DNA from: Adiantum capillus-veneris
Taxonomy: Eukaryota > Streptophyta > Polypodiopsida > Polypodiales > Pteridaceae
DNA: 64,000 nt
Assembly (NCBI GenBank): GCA_014529385.2
Contig: CM043966.1
Span: 97,586,087 to 97,650,086 of the forward strand
Direction of reading: 5' to 3'
The position numbers were made by a program, and so were the translations under genes. The first letter of the stretch is position 1, and each line of letters begins with the position of its first letter. Below are positions 46,604-56,085 of this stretch, piece after piece. A model generated the notes under the pieces. It saw nothing but the letters and a program-made list of their open reading frames with translations. It made no database searches and had not been told where the DNA came from.

Positions 46604-47699
46604 ACACCTTATGTCATATGAAATGATTTTAGGACGACCATTCATGAGGGAAGCACAAATGGTTCACGATTGGTCTAAAAATCATGTCTATTTGCAATTC
46701 CAAGACTCTGTCCTTAGAGTGGATTTGGTGACTGGTAAGGTACACCCCTTAGGGAGTAAAACCATTATTGATCATCGCTCTGACACCACGGTTCACTCGG
46801 CCCCACTACAATATTGTTACACTTGTAAGAAGGATACAGACATTGGCCAAGATTCTCCTTATATGGATGTGTTACCGGGTTTGACGGAATCAGACAATGT
46901 AGATTGGGTCCACCTAGCATCAACCATAGACACTTGGGGAAATAGGGGGACGACCTAGGTAACACCTGAGGGGAATGAAATGCCTATACCCTTAAATATG
47001 CTACAAGCAATGCATATCGCTTCTGACAAGACTCATCCTAAGGTAACAAAGAAAACATACAAGTGGGTCCCTAAAGCTTCTTTAGTGACCATAGCTAGTG
47101 CTAAAAAATGGAAACCTAGTAAGAACCGTACCACTCGCTCCAAGAAAAGTAAGAAAATGTTGCGATGGATCCCTAAACGACTATTGGAATCCCAAGGCTA
47201 CTATCAAGGAAATGATCAAATCTGGGTGCCAAAACGTAGATTGTGCTCTTACCTATCACCTGACCCAAGTGAGCCCAATCCCGTAGCTCCAAAACGAATC
47301 AATGATCGTGGAAAGAAAAAAATCACAGAATGCTACACACCTAGTCCCGAGCTAGTTTGGGTACCAAAGAAAGAACGATTTGTTCCACCTAGCTCAGGAA
47401 GGGGGGAGTCCCATGAAGATTCTAGCTCATCATGTAATACATCCATAGAGGTAAAAGCTTCTACACAGTCTCCATCTATAGTAGTGGACCTCAATGAAGC
47501 TACAAAAGAATCCACACCTCCCAGTGTTCAAGAATCACCGGATGAACCACTTCAAGTTCGATCCTGGGAGAGTACCTTACCACCGTTGCAACTTGACAAG
47601 GCACCTAGGGTAGTAGAAAACTACTGGCAAAAATCCTCACCTATTACCAACTGGAACAATTGGTTTCAAAGGGTGACAAGCTCATTTCAAACGGTATGA
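46590..47699 (+). CDS. Element A protease C-half and W-V-P-K repeat region
   Basis: The frame holds the second half of the aspartic protease (SYEMILGRPFMREAQMV), which the upstream frame misses. A TAG at 46956-46958 interrupts it, and the same frame continues to 47699. The continuation (46980 on) has four copies of a short motif: YKWVPKASL, LRWIPKRLL, IWVPKRRL and VWVPKKERF, spaced about 20-60 residues apart in a strongly basic background. A Ser/Thr-rich acidic tail follows, ending NWNNWFQRVTSSF. No RT motif is present. The repeats look like a nucleic-acid or partner-binding region, but that is inference. Confidence 0.75.
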
Positions 47700-47972
47700 T
47701 CTACCCAAGGAAGGAGGGAGTGTTTGCTGACAGTCATCATTCACTTGCTTCCCTCTCAACCTTTTTCCCTGACCTCTTAATCTCCGATCTTAGGGAATGT
47801 ATATATATAGCCTTATACTCACAAAAAAAGAAAAATAGTAAAGAGCAAGAGCGCCTAGCAATGAGAGAGCACCCTATCAGATCTTACATATAAGTCTAAA
47901 TTCATCGTGTCAAGTCAAGCAACACACAAAAACAACTCTTATGTTTTAATGGCCTAACCAAATCTATCTGTC

Positions 47973-48404
47973 TTGTCAGAAATGGCTACTTCACCAGAGG
48001 CATGCACTTCTATTTTTGATGAAAGGTACCCCTTGTCTTTTCAACAAGTGTTCTACGTATGCTACCCTATACTTTCTTGCGAATGGGATTTGATAGAGAG
48101 CCTTGCATGTGAGAGAAATTTTGAGGAGTTAGAATGGCTGATACGTCTATGGCTAACTAGTGATCCCTACCCAATGGCGAATGTGTCTCCAATGGCACAT
48201 GCTTATTCTTTTGCACAAGATGAGTATCCACGCATCACGAGGTTCTTGATTAGCATGCTTGCACAAGAGGATGATGAAGAGGAACTAATAGAGACCGAGG
48301 AAGACTATGGCCTCACGGACAACGATTTTATTTATCTAGATGATGAGGATAGAGGCCTAGCCTTAGGGTGGCCACCCGGTTTATATAATATCCTCTTTCC
48401 TTGA
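47973..48404 (+). CDS. Element A small acidic ORF
   Basis: 143 codons starting MSEMATSPEACTSIFDER, with CYPILSCEWDLIESL and an acidic end (EDDEEELIETEEDYG; YLDDEDRGLALGWPPGL). No domain, signal or membrane segment is recognised. It lies 3' of the protease region, where autonomous relatives D and E carry a longer coiled-coil ORF, but I see no similarity to that. It may be a remnant or an independent accessory ORF. Confidence 0.5.
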   Translation: MSEMATSPEACTSIFDERYPLSFQQVFYVCYPILSCEWDLIESLACERNFEELEWLIRLWLTSDPYPMANVSPMAHAYSFAQDEYPRITRFLISMLAQEDDEEELIETEEDYGLTDNDFIYLDDEDRGLALGWPPGLYNILFP

Positions 48405-49737
48405 TTCTAAAAGGGGTGACAGATAGGTAGGTTAGGGGTCTAGATTGTGTTTTGAGTTTGTTTTTTAGGAGTTTTAATTTTTCCCACTGATGTGCCTCCT
48501 GGAGGTATTCCTTTTGTTTCCTAGTGTGTACAGGAGCGTGTTGCTATTGATAGGATTTGGACCTTCATGGCACCTTCAAATCAAGCGCGACCATCAACAC
48601 AAACAGGTGTTTCTTGTCCATTAGCATTGCCCTTATCTTTTTGCATCTATGATTGTCTTCTTTGATTGTGATTGGTAGCATAATATTTAGCGCATTGGCT
48701 TAGTATCAAACATTTAATTCAATGCAATCTTTTGTCATAATCACTTGTCAAGGTTTAAAAATCAAGCAGTCCGACTAAGCTAGTTTGACCAAGCTAGGTA
48801 TTAGAAATCTTCTCTTAATACCATGGGGAATGCCTTCCTAATAAACAATGGTTACTTAGGTTCTTAATCCGATTTAGGCAGCATTGTATGAAATGTACTA
48901 GGGCTTTCTAGTGGGCTTAACCCTATCGACCTTTAGCTTAAGTATTATAAAGGGAGTTTACTAATGTGATGAGCCTGGGGAGTGTAACAGTGTTATATGA
49001 CCCCCCAAAGTTACAAAATTAAAATGATGAAAATGAACAAACAAAAAATCAAAGTGCCACAATGTAAAATTTTAAGCTGGAAGAGAAATCTCAGCTTGAT
49101 TTGGTACTTCACTCACATGTATTGCCTATGGTACTAGAGCCCTAGAGGTTCCCAGTGTGGGCGCTTTTCCTTGAAAAGCAAAAAACCCAAGGCATACAAA
49201 ATAAGCACACACATCATAATTGAATCACTGTGAAAAGACCTTGGGGGGTCAAAGAAAAAGTAATCAGCCAGGCGATGATTTCATGAGAAATTCCTTTTAT
49301 GGTAGCTTAACTACAAGGTTTTCTAGATATAGCCTCTAGTCAGCCCTTGAACATGAATACTTGGCTCTCGCGATTAAACAACTTAATTGACCACAGAAAA
49401 TTAAGAAGCTTACCCATGGTATTAATATTCGATCTCTAGTGCTTTTCGATCGTCAAATTAGCGACCCCAGACTTGTTTAATTTTTTGCCTTTACATCTGT
49501 TTATGCATTTGATTACATTGCAATTTAATGTTCATTGCTAACAAATTGTTTGAAATTCTTTTACCAATCAATTTTTCTATCTAAAACTGCATATGCTTTT
49601 TAAGAGAATGCAATTACTGTGCCAATGTTGTTTGATTTTGGAGTGACTGAAGAAGGCTAAGGACATTCATCTCAAATGCTCTTCCACCTCGACGATCCAG
49701 CTTCAACTCAATAGCTTCCGAGGACGGAATCTACATC
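48405..49737 (+). other. Element A 3' non-coding region
   Basis: 1.3 kb with no reading frame of note between the acidic ORF and the polypurine tract. It contains no recognisable piece of RT, RNase H or integrase. Confidence 0.7.
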
Positions 49738-49748
49738 AGGAAGAGGGG
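49738..49748 (+). other. Polypurine tract of A
   Basis: AGGAAGAGGGG, two bases before the 3' LTR start at 49751. Confidence 0.85.
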
Positions 49749-49750
49749 CA

Positions 49751-50049
49751 TGTTAACCCTCACGGCACACGGACACCCATCACCTACGATGGACGCGTAT
49801 TATGTATTTGGTAGAGTCAGGTACCGGGCTTGTCGGACCAATAGGGAAAGGTAGAGTGATCGCCGATGAGAGGCGCACTTTAACTTGGACATTCAAGGGA
49901 TTAGTTGGTTAAGCATGGGCACCCAAGTGTGAATGGGGTGAGCTCCTATAAAAGCCAACTAAACCTAATTTTTACTCATTCTCTCATTTGTGCAATTGAA
50001 GAGTGCTCTTGCTCTTGCTCCATCTCCATCTTCTTCTTCTTCACCTCCT

Positions 50050-50081
<32 letters not shown>

Positions 50082-50332
50082 GGAGAGTGTGTGTGCGATC
50101 GAGCATTACGAAGGCACGACGGCGGCGAAGCGGTTGAGCGCGGCATGACTGCAGCTTCTTCTTCATCGCGGCGAGGAATCCACCACGAAGGCGAGCGTAG
50201 AGCGGTGAGTGACACACCCTTTGTTTTCTTGAGCTTGCTAGTTTAGGCTTGTTGTGTGCTTGGAGCCGTTTGTGGCTCGCATACGGTGTATTGGCAAGTC
50301 CCTTGCTTCAACAGTGCGGCAAGGAGCGCACA
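49751..50332 (+). mobile_element. Element A 3' LTR (582 bp)
   Basis: Identical to the 5' LTR except for two substitutions seen by eye. It ends GCGCACA and is followed by the target duplication GTTGT. Confidence 0.97.
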
Positions 50333-50438
50333 GTTGTACACAACATTTTGTAAACTTTGAACCATAATCAAAACAAAAGTCAAATTTCAATCCCCTGCTT
50401 GTAATCAATTTGTCAAAAGTACATTTCATAATATCTTT

Positions 50439-52029
50439 CTAATCTTGTGCGTGCGGTGATGTGGGGGCTGTTGGTTGAGGTTGAGGAGAGGTGGTGGCTT
50501 GGGGGTTTGGGGGCTCTGAAGCTGCTTCATGAGTAGGAGAGGTGCTGGGTGGGGGGTTTGGGGGCTCTAGAGCTACTTCATGAGAAGGAGAGGTGTTGGG
50601 TGGGGGGTTTGAGGGTTCTGGAGTTGTTTCTTGAGGACAAGATCTAGTGGGAGCTTGTTGGGTTGCGGAGGCATCTTAGGAGATATTGATATGTGCTTGT
50701 GTTGGTATGGCAGACAAGGGGTATCTTGTCGGCGGAGGCCTAGGCATGGGCCTTGGTGCTGGCGGGATAAAAGCATCACATGCTCCGTCTGGACGCATGG
50801 TCACGCAATTGATCAAGTTTTCAATCATTTTGTTTCTAAACGAAGAAACATCAGCCTTTGAATAATCTGCCAAATTTCTTACCTGTGTTAAGAACATCAT
50901 GTTTATTAACATAGCTACTAACTTATTAAGATACAAATCTGTTATCAAGTGTCAAATGCTTACACTTCTACGACTTCCATCAAGCATGACCCCTAACAAA
51001 ATTTATGCATTGATTAAAACCCTCCATACACAAGAGTAGGCATCGTCCTGCTTAGGGACTTTGCAACTAATAATCGTAAGATTATCATATATCTGCTCTT
51101 GCGTTAAAGCTTCAAGATAAGACACAAGCTTTCGAACAGATCTGCGCAAAATACAATTAAATTTCATAAGCGACTTTTAACAAAATTCTATGCGATGTCG
51201 AACAAAATACAAAACCTCTTACCTACGTACTTCACCATGAAATGCATGGGCTGAATTAGCAAGGTAGCACCGGTTTCGTTCAAGGTGTAAGAGAACAAGA
51301 CTCCAATGAGTGCTGCTCTACAAATAAACATAAGCAAAACATATGTCATCACAACATATTAGAGTTCAAGATATTAAAACAAAAAATTTTGTCGTCTCTA
51401 TGTTCACTGACTGGAATCAGTCAAATACGTCCACTAAAGATGTATTCTCGGCCGTCAAAACGACCGAGAGATTTGAGTCAAGGACGGCGACATCATTTTG
51501 CATATTCCAAGGAAAATTTAAAACTACAAAACTGTAAAGAAATTTGTGTCATACAAAATTCAATATATTAAAAGAATTTATTGTGAAAAAAAGAATAGCA
51601 CGCACCAAAGCAAGCAATTGATGATTGATTCTGTGAGTTCCCTCGTCCGGTTCTGTAAAATTGCAATCTCGTGGGGGTGATAGGGAAAATATAGAATGCG
51701 TCCCCACAGAGGAAAGCCAACATGGACCCCATTGCACTTCGAGACCACCGGAAATTCAAGTTGTGTTGCTCGCAAATCTCGCGAACAACTCTCTGGAATG
51801 GCAGTTTAGGTATTGCCAATGAAATGTGCTTTTGGAGCTTACAAAGTTCGAGTAGAAGTCTCCTATTCTGCTCATATCTTCTTCTTCACATTGTTGCCCG
51901 TAACTGTGGCATGGTCTTGCTCGGAATCACCTGCGATGTTGACGGTTGCACTGCAGACGAGCTAGCCTAGCCCTGCGGACCAGACTGGCCAGGATAAACC
52001 TTCCTTGCTGTTTGCTTTGTGCGGGCCAT
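50439..52029 (-). pseudogene. Histone H3 tail/H3-like segment fused to SENP8/Ulp1-like C48 protease
   Basis: Five exons by GT-AG rules: 52029-51606, 51523-51429, 51317-51223, 51141-50964 and 50882-50439. Together they are 1236 nt, a multiple of three. Exon 1 starts MARTKQTARK, identical to histone H3. Later in the same frame it has LLLELCKLQKHI, PKLPFQRVVREI and a segment aligning with the H3 helix region up to RSAMGSML. From about GDAFYIFPITP the protein resembles SENP8/NEDP1-type C48 proteases: SSTHWSLVLLHL (catalytic His), CYLANSAHAFH where the Asp should be (Asp absent), KVPKQDDAYSCVWRVL (oxyanion Gln and catalytic Cys). A helical stretch (VSSFRNKMIENLIN) and a Pro/Ser/Thr-rich tail with three EPPNPPPSTSPTHE-like repeats follow. 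Four in-frame stops (51967-51969 TAG, 51886-51888 TGA, 51003-51005 TAA, 50676-50678 TAA) are each one C-to-T step from CAG, CGA or CAA. There are no frameshifts. Family names are from motif recall; the fusion reading is inference. Confidence 0.75.
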
Positions 52030-52140
52030 GACCTGAACGAGGATAATGCGAGGAAATATGGAAATCTGGATGTGGGTAAAAACGCAGAGTGACTAGAGAC
52101 ACTTCGGAAAAAACGATGAGAAAAAAAAAGGGGGGGGGTG

Positions 52141-52146
52141 TTTATA
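52141..52146 (-). promoter_or_regulatory. TATA box of the H3/protease gene
   Basis: On the minus strand AATATAAACACC lies about 112 bases upstream of the ATG at 52029, a normal TATA-to-start distance for a plant gene. It faces the palindromic array. Confidence 0.5.
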
Positions 52147-52317
52147 TTAGCGGAATAAGTATAATCACATCTTAATCATGAGAAGAGGCGGCTGCATTAA
52201 TCATGACATTGCGAGGTATGACGGGAAGCATACGAGCATAATGATTACGCGCCATGTGGCACATCGGGACTCAATGCGATATTGGTCATGCCGAAATTAG
52301 TGGCACTGCCTATTCGC

Positions 52318-52690
52318 GGTGTGGCACGACGAGGAAAGAAGCGCCCCAACGGGTTGTCCTAGCAACAACGGTATGTCGTGGCACAACGCAAGGAGGCGGA
52401 CCCTGATGGTTCCGAATTGCAGTGTTCGCGTTGTGGCAAGACAAAATGTTGTCGCGTCAAAATGCGATAAGTAAGGTCCCGGTTAGTTTGACCACAAGTA
52501 TCGCGCTGTGGCGCGACAAAAAGGTGTCGTGTCACAACACGATATGGGGCGTTCATGAGTACTTTGGATTGGCCGTATCGCATTATGAGCGACAAGAAGT
52601 TGTCGCGCCAAAACACGATAGCGGTGCTATTGTGGAGTGGCGGCACCAGTTTCGCGTTGTGGCGCGACCGTTCCACGGCGACTTACACGT
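52318..52690. repeat. Array of palindromic about 75 bp units between divergent genes
   Basis: Units start near 52428, 52499, 52575 and 52650 with TTCGCGTTGTGG, ATCGCGCTGTGG, ATCGCATTATGA and TTCGCGTTGTGG. A more decayed unit begins near 52318. Within a unit the left arm (CGCGCTGTGGCGCGACAA) is followed after 2-4 bases by its inverted partner (GGTGTCGTGTCACAACACG). Each unit can therefore form a hairpin, or offer a two-fold symmetric protein site. Spacing of 71-76 bases is regular. The array fills much of the interval between the two TATA boxes. It is GC-richer than its surroundings. Reading frames over it are not genes. Confidence 0.8.
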
Positions 52691-52773
52691 GGCGTAATCA
52701 TCACGGCGACTGCATGATGCACGGCGGCCACATGATGCACGTCAATCGATGTCATCAATGTCCTCGAGAGTCC

Positions 52774-52781
52774 TATAAATA
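52774..52781 (+). promoter_or_regulatory. TATA box of the 52855 gene
   Basis: TATAAATA in GAGTCCTATAAATATGAC, 81 bases before the ATG at 52855. Confidence 0.65.
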
Positions 52782-52854
52782 TGACTTGCTCCCCCATTTG
52801 CCCTTTGTTTGGATGTTGTGCTCTCTCGTCTATCTTCGCTTTTGAATTTCCGTT

Positions 52855-53979
52855 ATGGACCCCTTCAATGTTGAAGCAAAGGAGGAAGTGCCTTGCTCTC
52901 AGGATGCCCCCCAAGACAAACTATCTCATTTTCTATACCGCATTGGGCTTCAGCAGCACGAGATAGAGATCAGGCCGATGTTCAATCCAGATTTTTCTTT
53001 GCATGAGTGGATTGTCTCCGCGCAACATTACCTATCAGGTTTTGAGCAGACCTACCAGCAGCAAACGTCCGGTGGCACTGTCGAGATACAAGGAGTTCGT
53101 TTTGTTCACACGAAGGATATCAATTCGCACTCCTCCAAGAAACACATATTTTCTAGGAGCTGCCTTAAGCTGCCAGTGCACTTGTGGATAACAGACTACA
53201 AGTGTACACTTCATAACCGCAAGTGTCGAGTGGCTGAATATTATGCAGGTTTTATTTTATATTTGCATTTAATTTTGGATGAGCATGTTGATGCTGCAGA
53301 GGCCTCGCTAGAGGATGAGACTGGGAAGGGTCAAGAGCCCAAGTCTCGAGGAAGCCTTGCCTTGCAGGTTTCAGAGGGAGTCCAGCTTCAGGAGGGTGCT
53401 TTGCCTACTAGTGTTCTACCTACCATACCTATTGGTGATTTGCAGTATGTCATGCTTAACGACATTATGGAGCTTTTTGACCTTCGAGAGGACTATTGCC
53501 TTGCCATTGTGGCACAGAATCTTGAAGAGGATGATGTTGTCATTGACATTGAGCACGGCAAGTATTCTGTTATAGATGCCCATGTAAATGAGGATGAGTT
53601 CATTGACCCCGCAAGTGCACTTGTGATGATTTACAATGATGTTGCAAGGTATGAGCACACGCTTGCAACAGAAAAGGAGTTCATGGAAGTGCAAACAAAG
53701 CTAGGGATTGAAGAAATGGGTAGGGCAAGCACTTCTTCATCATCTTTGGCCTCAACCTCCAATGCGTTGTTGAGGGATATGTGTTCGCTACGTGGGTCGG
53801 GCAGGCGCCGGGCCTCTGGCTGTGGGAGGTGTGAAAGAGAGACAACAAGAACAACAGATGTAACTGAATCTGAAAATCATCGTAATCATCAATTAATTGA
53901 ATATCACCTTAAGTACAACTTAGTCATTAGCCAAGGCGGGCTGTTAACAGCACCATCACTTGGATCAGCTATTAACTAG
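52855..53979 (+). CDS. Unrecognised 374-codon gene, divergent from H3/protease gene
   Basis: A single open frame from the ATG at 52855 (MDPFNVEAKEEVPCSQD) to TAG at 53979, with no internal stop, unlike nearly every other non-retroelement ORF here. The N-terminal half has HFLYRIGLQQHEIEIRP, LHEWIVSAQHYLSGF, QGVRFVHTKDINSHSSKKH, LKLPVHLWITDYKCTLHNRK and FILYLHLILDEHVDAAE. The second half is acidic (NLEEDDVVIDIEHGKY; VNEDEFIDPASALVM). It then becomes Ser-rich and finally Arg/Cys-rich (GRRRASGCGRCERETTR). No signal peptide or obvious membrane helix beyond the hydrophobic FILYLHLIL. It has its own TATA box and shares the palindromic intergenic array with the H3/protease gene. The last 30 codons may be intron or UTR rather than protein. 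Function unknown. Confidence 0.6.
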   Translation: MDPFNVEAKEEVPCSQDAPQDKLSHFLYRIGLQQHEIEIRPMFNPDFSLHEWIVSAQHYLSGFEQTYQQQTSGGTVEIQGVRFVHTKDINSHSSKKHIFSRSCLKLPVHLWITDYKCTLHNRKCRVAEYYAGFILYLHLILDEHVDAAEASLEDETGKGQEPKSRGSLALQVSEGVQLQEGALPTSVLPTIPIGDLQYVMLNDIMELFDLREDYCLAIVAQNLEEDDVVIDIEHGKYSVIDAHVNEDEFIDPASALVMIYNDVARYEHTLATEKEFMEVQTKLGIEEMGRASTSSSSLASTSNALLRDMCSLRGSGRRRASGCGRCERETTRTTDVTESENHRNHQLIEYHLKYNLVISQGGLLTAPSLGSAIN

Positions 53980-54455
53980 GAGTTTAAGCTGCCATTTATA
54001 GGATTAACTAGGCCGTTAACGACACCGGGCTTAACAGAATGATTAATCAAACATTAACTGATGACGATGATGGTAATATCTCTTGTCGCTTTATCTACTT
54101 CAAGTTCCATTAGATTCTGCAAGCTTCAAGTCAGTTCACTGCCTCAATCATCAAGCCTCAATTATTATCGATCATCCTACAACTTCCTGCTCTTTATGCT
54201 TTGGACTTTAACTTCCTCCTGCTCTTCAATTGCTATCCGAAGCTTTAACACTTACTTGACCAATACATTTGTTTAGCCTGCCTTGTGCCTCGGCCAAGCT
54301 CCTTTCCTTCCGTTTTGCTTCGCTTCCACTCCCCTTGTTTGCTTCTTGTTCAAGCTCAAGAGGGAGAGAGAAAGAAGCTTTGACTTCCTTAAGCTTCACC
54401 TTCTTCAAGCTTGTTCCCCTTCGCCAAGAGAGAGATCCTTTATCTTGCCGAACAT

Positions 54456-54462
<7 letters not shown>
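53980..54462. other. Downstream region, no gene seen
   Basis: Pyrimidine-rich on the plus strand with CTTC/AAGCTT words. The beginning repeats GTTAAC/TTAACTAGG-like words. It may be 3' UTR and decayed repeat. Confidence 0.4.

Positions 54463-54507
<45 letters not shown>
54463..54507. repeat. (GA)n microsatellite
   Basis: About 22 GA units. Confidence 0.95.
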
Positions 54508-54508
<1 letters not shown>

Positions 54509-55019
54509 CTTAAGCGAGCTCCTTGTCCAAGCTTTCCTTCCAACCTCCTCCTATTCGTTACCTTCTCTGGCTCTTCTCCTCTTGCTCATTTGCCTCTTCT
54601 CGAATCTCCTCGTTGCAATTCCCCTTTTTTATTGATAGCCCTCACTCCACTTATGCAATGACGGCGCCGTCATTGTGGGAACGGCGCCGATGATGTGGTA
54701 GTGGGTATGATGGCCGGCACGGAATTCGGCCAGACCAACACGGAAACTATGCGCCCTGGCAAGCTCTATGCTTCTCGTCTCTTGCTCGCCATCTCCCGAG
54801 CATCCCTGCAGCCTGCACGAGCAAAATTCTCTCCCCTCTTCCTGTTTTCGATGCCTGCAGCCTCGCTGTTTTCTTTTTCTCTTGGCTTCACACTTCATTA
54901 ACACATAGGGTGGCCATAGTGAATCACCTTGGGCGGGCGGCCGGCTTGCCTTCTTGGGCGGCCACTTGGGTTTAATTTGGGTGGCCCTTGGCCCTTGTTG
55001 GGCACCACATTTAGCATAC
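54508..55019. other. Spacer with a small inverted repeat
   Basis: ACGGCGCCGTCATTGTGGG is followed by AACGGCGCCGATGATG near 54660-54695, a short inverted/direct duplication of CGGCGCCG. No gene. CATAC at 55015-55019 would be the left target copy of element D. Confidence 0.45.
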
Positions 55020-55648
55020 TGTTAAGGCGGTTACGCCGCTAGCGGAAGCTAAATAGCGAGAACTCAACCAACAATAGAATTTGTCAGACGAGGACGGAGC
55101 TTGACCCGCAGGTGCATGGAAACAACTAGGTGGGTGTCAAATCACCTACTCGACCTTCTAATGACAATCACTACTAAGGAAATCAAATCTAAGTTCTAAA
55201 ATACGCTAGTGACTGAAATCCATACTACGAACGAATGCTATACGAAACAAGATCTAGAATCATTGAATCGATCTCAAACTCAAGGGGAAGTCTATACACT
55301 AGGTAAGAACAACACCCTAAAGACTTGAACTACAAAATCAACCTATAACCACTCCGTGCGGTAAACGCGTATGAAGACGGGCCGAAAAATACAGGTGATC
55401 GAAACTTGACCCCGATGGTACTAATGTGTAGCTCTATTCATTGTGGTTCTATAGATATGCTGCACGCTCAATTCCGACACACGAGTTGGAAGAAAACTCA
55501 CACCGAAGCTCGTAGGAACTTACCACACATAGAAGCCGATAGCGCGCACTCTTGGTATCTATGCGTAGCTCTCACCGTTGCTAACACAATGGCGATGTCG
55601 CTTCTCCAATGGCGGCTCCGTAGCTCGCGTAGCAAGTAGATAAGACTC

Positions 55649-55726
<78 letters not shown>

Positions 55727-56009
55727 ACACAGTCACGGCGCTCCAAAAAACTCACTTTGATTAAATGATCTCCTTTAGGTTACAAAAACTTTGGCTTATA
55801 TACCTCAGCCTTGGAGGTGAGAACATCTCTAACTAATTACATCAGCAAGTGAAATTACTTCGGGATTACAAGCTGGAAACTCAATTGAGTCCCGTTACTT
55901 AATGAATGGCTCAAATCAAAATTAATGTCGGAAAGACATATTACAATCAATGGTTACAAAATGATGAGTGTGAGCAAAAATGTGGGTGTGATCCTTTGCT
56001 GGCTCAACA
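55020..56009 (-). mobile_element. Element D 3' LTR (inverted, 990 bp)
   Basis: Read on the minus strand it starts TGTTGAGCCAGCAAAGG and ends CGCCTTAACA. It matches the C LTR over its length with a few percent divergence by eye. The main length difference is a (CT)n array at 55651-55724, which is only about 13 bases in C. A polypurine tract lies on its upstream side, so it is a 3' LTR with the element body to the right. Confidence 0.9.
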
Positions 56010-56023
56010 CTCCCCCCCTCCGC
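56010..56023 (-). other. Polypurine tract of D
   Basis: On the minus strand CGCGGAGGGGGGGAG immediately precedes the LTR start TGTTGAGCC. Confidence 0.85.
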
Positions 56024-56085
56024 GTTCATGTCGTCCCTGACATGACTTTTATGCTTGGTCAATAAGGTCCTGTCGTCTTGAGCAT

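Larger units (their letters stand above)
41014..50332 (+). mobile_element. Element A: young, complete, RT-less LTR retrotransposon
   Basis: A full 9319 bp unit: 5' LTR, tRNA-Asp-type primer site, leader, gag-protease, a Trp-Val-Pro-Lys repeat region, a small acidic ORF, polypurine tract and 3' LTR. It is flanked by the perfect 5 bp duplication GTTGT (41009-41013 and 50333-50337). The LTRs are both 582 bp and differ at two positions that I can see (a C/T near 41407 versus 50146, and G/A near 41573 versus 50310). That implies a very recent insertion. No RT, RNase H or integrase motif occurs in the 3.1 kb after protease. It therefore needs a helper, and relatives of C are candidates because gag start, knuckles and primer site are shared. 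The layout fits non-autonomous gag-bearing elements described as TR-GAG. Confidence 0.95.

Noticed and set aside
50439-52029. Functional histone H3 or centromeric H3 gene
   Set aside because: Only the tail and the first helices are H3-like. The remainder is protease-like, and four stop codons interrupt the frame.
52359-52845. Frames of 91-105 codons in the intergenic array
   Set aside because: The region is a set of palindromic repeats between two promoters, and open frames arise on both strands from the repeat.
55020-56009. D and C LTRs as the two LTRs of one element
   Set aside because: They are in opposite orientation. The D LTR has a polypurine tract upstream, and the C LTR is followed by a primer site, so they belong to two separate insertions.
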